DNA of 38,200 nucleotides from assembly GCA_964035545.1 (NCBI GenBank), contig CAXIUT010000101.1, positions 1-38,200 of the forward strand. Reading direction: 5' to 3'. The position numbers were made by a program, and so were the translations under genes. The notes under the pieces are model-generated. The model was not told where the DNA came from, did no database searches, and worked only from the letters and a program-made list of their open reading frames with translations. The first letter of the stretch is position 1. The number at the start of each line of letters is the position of its first letter. This document shows, one piece after another, positions 31,341 through 38,200 of the stretch. The stretch comes from Bugula neritina. Its lineage: Eukaryota > Bryozoa > Gymnolaemata > Cheilostomatida > Bugulidae.

Positions 31341-31589
31341 TGATTAATATTATTTTGATAATAAAATTGATATTCAATCATTTAATAACCAAATAACAAT
31401 ATCAATAATATATGATAAAAAATATTTTATCAAATTTCACATATTGTCATTAGTTACCTTTAATACGATTTAATCATATATTTTATACTTAAATTATAAT
31501 AGTATCCTATTTTTTTAATTTTTTACTTTTCTATTTATCGAACAGATAGATTTTATAACTAATAGATCTTCTATAATTAGAAAAGTTAG

Positions 31590-33072
31590 ATGATGGTTGA
31601 TTAGGCAGTAGCAGAAGTCATCCCTTCTCACAAAGAGATGTCAAAACCAATACTTGAAGAAGTATTTACAGTTACTCTTGACTCTGAAGTATTCGAAAAA
31701 GTCAAATGTGTCCTCTATGACAGATACATCCTCATCGATTGTAAAGTAAAATTTCCATAAAATAGAAAAATAAACATTAATTCCTTAAAATTAACTTTAA
31801 CTTTGATCTTATCTTTGAACTACAAAGAGAAGAAGGAGAGAATAAAAAGTTAGGAAAACCATTTGGAATAAAGTTTTAAAGATTCCAAAAATCCTTATCT
31901 TTGATCAAAGAAAATGGATAAAAAATGCTTTTAATCTGGAGAGATGCCTTAGCCAAAAAAATAAATCAAAGAGGTTTTCATTAATTATTTAAACCTATCA
32001 AGAAGATTGGAAAAGGTAACTTTGCTACAGTGTATCTGGTATACAAGTACTAAAATGGTCAAAAATCTGCTGTGAAAGCTTTTTCTAAAGAAGGAACCTT
32101 CAGTGAATAGTTTGGAAAAGAATCTCTAGTGAACTAAATAGAAATAATGAGAAAATTCTAACATAAAAATTTAATGAGACTAGAATAAATTTACTAATCT
32201 CAAAACTCAATTTATATTTCAGTACAACTGCTTGAAGGAGGACAACTTTATGACAAAATTAAGGCCAAACATAAATTCACTCCAAGAGAAATAAAGATAG
32301 CCATGAAAGGCATCCTTTAAGGCCTAGAAGTTATGCATGCAAATGACATTATGCATAGAGATTTAAAACCTGAGAATATTCTTCTGAGAAGTGAAGGAGA
32401 TTTTGATTGTGTTATTGCTGACTTTGGATTGGCTCAAAATACTAATGAGGATTATATGTTTGTCAGATGTGGAACACCAGGCTATGTAGCTCCAGAAGTA
32501 GTTAATCTCAAAGATTTGAAGGCCAAGTACAGTACTATCTGTGATCTCTTCAGTGTTGGAGTTATTTTCCATATGCTTGCCTTGAAAAAACCTCCATTCC
32601 CAGGAAAAGAATATGATGAAGTCCTATCTCAAAATAGACATTGCAACATTCACTTCTAAAATCCTATGTATCAAACTCTTCCATAAACTTGTACCTTTCT
32701 TTTTATTCAGGGCTCGATTTAATGAAAAAACTCCTCGAAAAAGATCCATTGAAAAGAATATCAGCAACTTAGGCTCTAAATCACGACTTTTTCTCAAAAG
32801 ATTAATTGTTCAAGGAATTTACTTAAATCAGAAAGAGTTCTTTCCTGGCCGGAGAGGAATGCAACTCTCCTTTGATGATATCCAAAAATGCTGAAAGAAA
32901 GAAGAAACAGCTATTACGTGATGATAGTTGCTTGAAGTTCAAGATGAAAGAGAATATATTGACTGGCAGAACTGACTAGAGTGCAGATATGATAGAATAG
33001 ATTGATTCCCCTGCAGCCATCAAGAAGAAAGTGGTGAAGGTTAATGAAAGTAGATTCAAACAAAAAAGCTGA
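31590..33072 (+). CDS. Serine/threonine protein kinase with N-terminal PH-like region
   Basis: 480 residues, three exons; introns 31746-31765 (GTAAAATTTCCATAAAATAG) and 32691-32710 (GTACCTTTCTTTTTATTCAG). Residues 1-125 alternate strands and end in a helix (ENGEKMLLIWRDALAKKINQ), like a PH domain. Kinase domain: KIGKGNFATVYLV (about 132), AVKAF, IMHRDLKPENILL (HRD about 249-251), ADFGLAQ (DFG 271-273), GTPGYVAPEV, RISATEALNHDFF. All catalytic residues are present. The Glu of the kinase subdomain XI motif RISAxEALNH is UAG 32770-32772. It resembles CAMK-type kinases; there is no EF-hand tail, but a basic C-terminus. The second intron splits the domain just before the WLDLMKKLLEKDP helix. Confidence 0.92.
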
Positions 33073-33104
33073 TTATTACTATTCGATTACATTAAGTATA
33101 TATA

Positions 33105-34421
33105 TCATATTTTCAACTTATCAAAAAGAAGTTTATCCACTATTTTTGAAGGATCTTTCCTCACTTGTTCCAAAATCTACTTTCTCTCCTTCTAAAACTC
33201 TTCCCTGCATTCTTCATCATCTGACTTTTCGACTTTTGATTCTGATTGTTTTAAAGATTTGTATTTTGATATTCCTGTCACAATATTTTTAAAGTTTTGC
33301 TTTAATTCAGGATTTGCTTAATTCTCTTTATTTTTCAGATAACGAGCATAACTCTCGGATTTTAGTTAATTTTAGTCAATAGTTTTATCCAAATTATTCA
33401 CCCAAATTTTATAATTGTTTTCTTAACTTGTCATTTTTTCATATTTGTAGTCAAGATCATTTTATTTTTAAATTTATACTTCCAAACTATCAAGTGATCT
33501 TGACCTTGTTTGGAAAAGATGTCCTGTTTCAAGGTTAATATGTTGATATCCTATTTATTGTACTTAATTTTAAAGAGAAGTAATATTTTTCTTTAATGGT
33601 TCGGCTGTTCTTCCAAAATAAGGAATAGCTCCCATTATTCTAGCTGTTTTGATAGCTTTTCTTGCTGCTTTTTGATCACCATGACTCAAAAAGTTACGAT
33701 ACTTGCTTTTTATATTGCCATTTATTGTCATAAATTGTCTAAGAAGTTCGATATTTCTCCAATGGATATCATATTTGTTAAGTTGTCTCAGATTTTGTTG
33801 TCTTTTCTAATATCGATCAAGAGGTTTGAAAAAATGTCTCAGTGGTTGATGAGGTTTTAATTAATCATATGCTTTTTGTACCGTAAAATTACTAGGACCA
33901 TCATAAGATTGAGGATTGAACTTTTCCTATCTTAAATCTTTGAGTTAGTAAAGCAAATCACCTCTACCTTTATTATCTTTAGCACCTTTTGTTCGAATTC
34001 TGGCCATAGAAGGATCACCTCCAATATCCTGTCTGAGAGCAATATCGATAACATTTTAAACAGTAAATCTATCATTGTTTTTAAGATAAATTTATCTCGC
34101 TTTATGATTTTTTTTCAAAAACTGGAAGAAGGGATCTAATTTAAGTGGTATTCCTTTCTACCTCAATCATAAAATACTTGTGATTTAGATAATAATATCT
34201 ATTATCTTGACAATCCTGTTTCTTATAACTCGTTCATCTTTTTTGTAATTTCTATATTGATCTTCATCCAACAAATAATACTTTAGTTTTTTATTGAGGA
34301 GTGATATCTTTGGTGATTCCCAGTGGAGGTTTAACAAGTGCTAAAAATCTATATCTTCATAGATATACTTTTATTTATTGAGAGGTTTTGTTGTTGAGAA
34401 CAACCTAATAAATCTCATCAT
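33105..34421 (-). CDS. MRPS18: Mitochondrial ribosomal protein bS18m, extended
   Basis: 418 residues, four exons; introns 34158-34177, 34262-34281 and 34349-34368, each 20 nt. The presequence is MMRFIRLFSTTKPLNKEKFL. The S18 core (about residues 205-280) reads KYDIHWRNIELLRQFMTING, then NIKSKYRNFLSHGDQKAARK, then AIKTARIMGAIPYFGRT. It matches bS18 (IDYKNVELL..F.....KI..R..T......Q..L..AIK.AR..ALLP). Long N- and C-terminal extensions of unknown role make it about five times bacterial S18, as is common in ciliate mitoribosomes. Spliced length 1257 nt. The start is 57 nt from the telomeric tract at 34479. Confidence 0.87.
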
Positions 34422-34478
34422 ATTTATATTATTTAACTATGCACATCAAAAGAGATAATTGAACGAATCGATATTTAT

Positions 34479-34547
34479 GGGGTTGGGGTTGGGGTTGGGG
34501 TTGGGGTTGGGGTTGGGGTTGGGGTTGGGGTTGGGGTTGGGGTTGGG
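34479..34547 (+). repeat. Internal perfect G4T2 telomere tract (11.5 repeats)
   Basis: Error-free GGGGTT units, ending GGG. It is 57 nt upstream of the bS18m start codon, so it fits the right end of segment C. To its right, sequence begins inside the 3' coding part of ELP1 with no left telomere. Same terminal phase as the other tracts. Confidence 0.97.
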
Positions 34548-37500
34548 AGCGAATGATTTTACTCTGTATGTGTTGAATACCTCAATATATTCTCGAACTT
34601 CGTTGCGAAGAGTCTAGGCCTAGTCGATCAGATTGACATAGATCAAATGCTGGATCAATAACTTTGCATCCTCTGAATATCAACATTATTACTGACTGCG
34701 TTCTAAACTTTGTCTTCCAACATTTTGAGGTAAGCAAGAAGATACTACTCTTCAAGCGGTGACCCTTCTTTGACATTTCTATTGAGAATAGATCTCTTTT
34801 TATCTTTCTTTTTACGAAGTCCAGTTGTAGTTGACATAGTGTAGTTGCTTTGAGATTTACTTGTGACTGATACCTAACTGTACATATCATCATTTTATCT
34901 TGCTTTGAATGTTGAACTTTAACCGAGGTCTATTTTACTGCTATGAACCTTTTTAAGTCTCTGGTATTTATCAAGAAAATCTTTTCTATCAAAAATGATA
35001 TCATTTTTTTTGAGACTGAAACATAGTTGGAATGCTTCTTTTACTTCTTTGTTTTTGAATTCTTAGCTAACTCTAGGCAAATACTTAAATGCTTTTTTGT
35101 ATTAATTTTGTTTCAAAAATATCAAAATAGCTTCTTCATACTGTCCAACATAGACATACAATTTAGCCAAATCAATTCTATTCTTAATTTATTCTTTAGT
35201 TTCCTCAATAACCTCCAAAACTATTTTATTTCTCTACTATTGTGAATCATATAAGATCTCCAAACACTATTTGATCTTTTTAGTATCCATAGAACTTCTA
35301 GCAATTTCAAGCGCTCTTTGATATAATCCAATAGACTGACATATCCTGTAAGCCTAGTTGACATCTCCACTACTGAATAACTAATCAATAATAAACTATT
35401 TAACTTTGATGAGTTATTATTTTTAGTTGTAGATAACTAATCCATGTTTATAAAGTTTATGTCTTTTTATCAAAACCAATGATTACTATTTTTGCTATCT
35501 ATTGCCCATAGACAGTTCTTTAATCGCTATTTAATATTTTTTAAGATCATTGCATATTTTAGCTCTAAAATCAACCTGATCTTTAATCTATTTTAAACTC
35601 TAGAAATATGGAATATACTCTTTTGGATCCTAAATATCAAATAACATACCTTTTGAGTGCATCGAGCTGTAATAGCCGCCAACTATAAATCATAAGTCAA
35701 CAATGATGCTTCATAGATGGTATTGGGGTCAACTAACCAGCAAATGTATTATAAAATTTGTTGAGCAGACAATTTATTTTTTTGTTTTTTTTGTTATTTA
35801 ACCAAATGAGGAGGCACAACAACTTACACCTAATTTTGTTTCATTTCCTTAATCTAAAAAAGAACACTATTCAACTTGCCCTCTTTAATCTAACTAGTAA
35901 AAATAGATAAAATATACATCTATTTATTGATATTTCTCAAAGTTTCAGCCACAAGTCGACAAATCCTCTTAATTTTACTATCTTTCTTAACCTACAACTA
36001 ACCCACCATATCATCATACTTCTTCATAGGGATAATATACTGCAACTAAGATGATATGTTTTATTTGATATGGGCGATAAACAAATTGATATAATCTGTT
36101 CGTTTTATATCGAGCAAGATGTTTTCAATATCATTTGTAAATTGCTAAGGATTTATATCACACAGTAAGTTGAAATCTAATTTATGGGTTCTTATTATTT
36201 AGAATATCTGTCTGTATTTTTTTTATAACATAAGATTGCTTAATTTGTTTATTGCTATCACTTTTGGATAGATTGCTTAGAAGTTGCCTCGGGGGAGTTG
36301 AAAGACCACCCTTCCTGAAGATATTGTCACTATTTGGGAACCTCTTTCAATCAAACGATGGTTCAATTTTTATTTAGTTTATAATTCAACCAATTTGCTT
36401 TTGATATTTGTCTCTTCTTTATAAATCCAATCATCCAAAATCAAATCGACTACGAACAACTTGTCATACATTTGACTTGTACTCAAAGTAAACACCAAAA
36501 AGTTACGATATAAAATCAAAGAAGAACACTATGAACTAATTGTATTATTATTTATTATCAGTTATTCATTCTAATATACGATCTATAGTTGTTAGTATTC
36601 AGGCATTTTGTAAGTATACTTCAAAGGAAGATGTTTGTAGATTCCATCATCATGAAGACACCCATCTCTTTTGGAATAGATTTTATTATTGACAGTAAAA
36701 TCAATACTATCATTGGTTAGTAATTTAAGAGAAGCCATTCTTTGTCCTTTGAGTTATGCTAATTAACAACTATCAACTATTTTTTGCTATTTGAAATTAT
36801 AAAGAATAATTTATTGTTCAGTCACTACAAGCAAATTGTATTTCTTTTTAGAAACAGCCAAAACATTATTGTTAAATACAGCTTTGAACATACTCATAGG
36901 AGGAGGCATCAAACAATGATTCAAATCGGTTATATTTATTACATTTCCATCAATAAAATAAAAAAATTAATTCACATACTACTTCTACTATTGCTATAAT
37001 TTCCATTCCTTCTCAGGCAACCGAGTTACCAACTCCAATATCTATAATTTATCTTTATGAGTTATTATCAATTGATTTTTTTGTTTCTGACCGATCAATG
37101 GCTAATATAAATTGTCTTTACTCAGAGAAATAACATGTTTAAGATACCAATGATAATTAGAACGATAATAAAGCATTAGTTAGTGTTTGCTATTGTTAAT
37201 AACTTTTAAATAAAGAATCGATGAATCTGTACTCCAATTCATTTGACTAATTTCTTACACTGACGAAGGAAGGTTAAATTCCAAATGTCTCAATCCATTC
37301 TTTTCCCAAAATATAACTCTCATCAACTTCTTACCATCCTTAATGATATAATCAGATCCAGCAACAATGCTACCAGATGGCTGCCAAGCAACCAACCCGC
37401 TCATCTTCATCCTTCCCTTCTCGCTAACAGATTGAACCAGTCCATCTTCAGTAGGATCGCTTTTCGATGGACTTATCATATTATTCATCATGATATCTTT

Positions 37501-38097
37501 AGTAACAGCTTTATGACCATTGACTGTTTGGTAGTTTATAATGAAAAAGTTACCATCCGGACGCCAACTAAATTGGACCTATGAATCGACTACTTACTAT
37601 TGCTAATCTAGAGGTTGCTAGTTGACCAGATCGAATTAGTTATTGAGCTGGATAATAGTTTTATTTTTAGTGATGATATAGATGTACTATTGAGTGGGTG
37701 AGATCGTAGCAGCTGTAATACCATCTTAATTTTGTGCCTTAAAATCAAGTTACCCCATAAGGTCAATAGTAAATATATTTCCATTTTCTGTAACAACAAA
37801 TATATCCTATTTTTACACCAATTCCTAAATCAAAAGTACCTTATCATTCAATTCATCAAATGGACCCAATGTATAGTTATGCTAAAGTTGATAATGTTTT
37901 TGTTGATGGGTGTACTTGGTGATCTTGGATGCATGCAGAAGCAACACTGAGTTGTTCGATGGCTGGTAATGCAATTTGCTAATCGATGATAGTTGATGGG
38001 GAAAGCTAAATGATAGAATAGATACTTTTTAGTGTGATCTAAGTGAATATTTTACATGTTGTTTTTAATATAATATATCAAATGTAAAAGAAATCAT
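34548..38097 (-). CDS. ELP1: Elongator complex subunit 1, 3' truncated
   Basis: Scaffold of Elongator, which modifies wobble uridine 34 of tRNAs. Three exons; introns 34673-34692 (GTAATAATGTTGATATTCAG) and 35630-35649 (GTATGTTATTTGATATTTAG). 1170 residues are visible. The WD40 region includes EVQFSWRPDGNFFIINYQTV, LVAWQPSGSIVAGSDYIIKD, FWEKNGLRHLEFNLPSSV and NYHWYLKHVISLS. The helical part includes DPKEYIPYFEELKKI, CNDLKKYEKAIKELS, YEEAILIFLKQNEYKKAFKY and KEGSPLEEQYLLAYLKMLED, all aligning with human ELP1. It breaks off at the G4T2 tract after YIEVFNTYRVKSFA, roughly 50-60 residues before the human C-terminus. The start (MISFTFDILY) is 16 nt from the right telomere; a later start is possible. 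It is the only gene of segment D. Confidence 0.94.
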
Positions 38098-38113
38098 AAT
38101 TATATCTTTTTTT

Positions 38114-38200
38114 GGGGTTGGGGTTGGGGTTGGGGTTGGGGTTGGGGTTGGGGTTGGGGTTGGGGTTGGGGTTGGGGTTGGGGTTGGGGTTGGGGTTGGG
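38114..38200 (+). repeat. Right chromosome-end telomere, G4T2 strand (14.5 repeats)
   Basis: Perfect GGGGTT units running to the last base and ending TTGGG. Together with the C4A2 tract at position 1 it gives the window two telomeric ends. The unique sequence before it is an A/T-rich flank of 16 nt up to the ELP1 start codon. Confidence 0.97.

Noticed and set aside
8737-34547. Internal G4T2 tracts as CRISPR-like or satellite arrays
   Set aside because: Units are 6-bp telomere repeats without spacers and identical to the chromosome-end repeat.

Overview
The window is ciliate somatic (macronuclear) DNA. It starts with a C4A2 telomere tract, ends with a G4T2 tract, is AT-rich and carries a gene about every 1.1 kb. 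Translated with the standard code it gives only fragments. With UAA and UAG read as an amino acid and UGA as the only stop, 36 genes resolve. At family-invariant positions the reassigned codons replace glutamate, not glutamine: the AcpS metal ligand, the (I/V)EGN motif of deoxynucleoside kinases, the DHHC TTxE motif and others. That is the peritrich nuclear code (UAR = Glu, NCBI table 30), so a peritrich such as a Vorticella, Carchesium or Epistylis relative is the best guess. The genus cannot be read from this window.

A second signature is the introns. I resolve 27 in 15 genes. All are exactly 20 nt, all start GTA and all end AG. Reading frames and family alignments fix the boundaries, and the spliced lengths divide exactly into codons in every intron-containing gene model that has both ends in the window.

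Layout. Three internal perfect G4T2 tracts split the window into four segments, each ending in a right-end telomere. Segment A (1-8817): SH3 coiled-coil protein, SmD3, four + strand genes of unknown function including a TPR protein, a basic coiled-coil protein, a YeeE/YedE-like transporter and holo-ACP synthase. Segment B (8818-13405): N-terminal-amidase-like nitrilase (5' truncated), a hypothetical, a pterin dehydratase-like protein, deoxynucleoside kinase, Rab GTPase and a twin CX9C protein. Segment C (13406-34547): alpha-MPP-like protein (3' truncated), a coiled-coil protein, CXC-domain protein, CWF19-like protein, IFT43, proteasome beta1, several hypotheticals, ATP synthase OSCP, a pseudokinase, a DHHC acyltransferase, a Tubby-like protein, a protein kinase and mitochondrial bS18. 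Segment D (34548-38200): one gene, Elongator subunit ELP1 (3' truncated).

A looks like a complete 8.8-kb chromosome. B, C and D each lack a left telomere and begin inside a gene. They were probably separate small chromosomes joined end to tail, either by a library or assembly chimera or by a real fusion. All five telomeric tracts end in the same phase (...TTGGG-3'), as if the internal ones were once free ends.

Functionally the window is a random housekeeping sample: splicing (SmD3, CWF19), mitochondria (MPP, OSCP, bS18m, twin CX9C), cilia (IFT43, Tubby), proteolysis, lipid and pantetheine modification, and tRNA wobble modification (ELP1). It shows no operons. Genes are interleaved on both strands. 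Where both ends lie in the window, convergent genes are 22 to about 118 nt apart and start-to-start gaps are 50 to about 250 nt. No tRNA, rRNA, mobile element or CRISPR array was seen.
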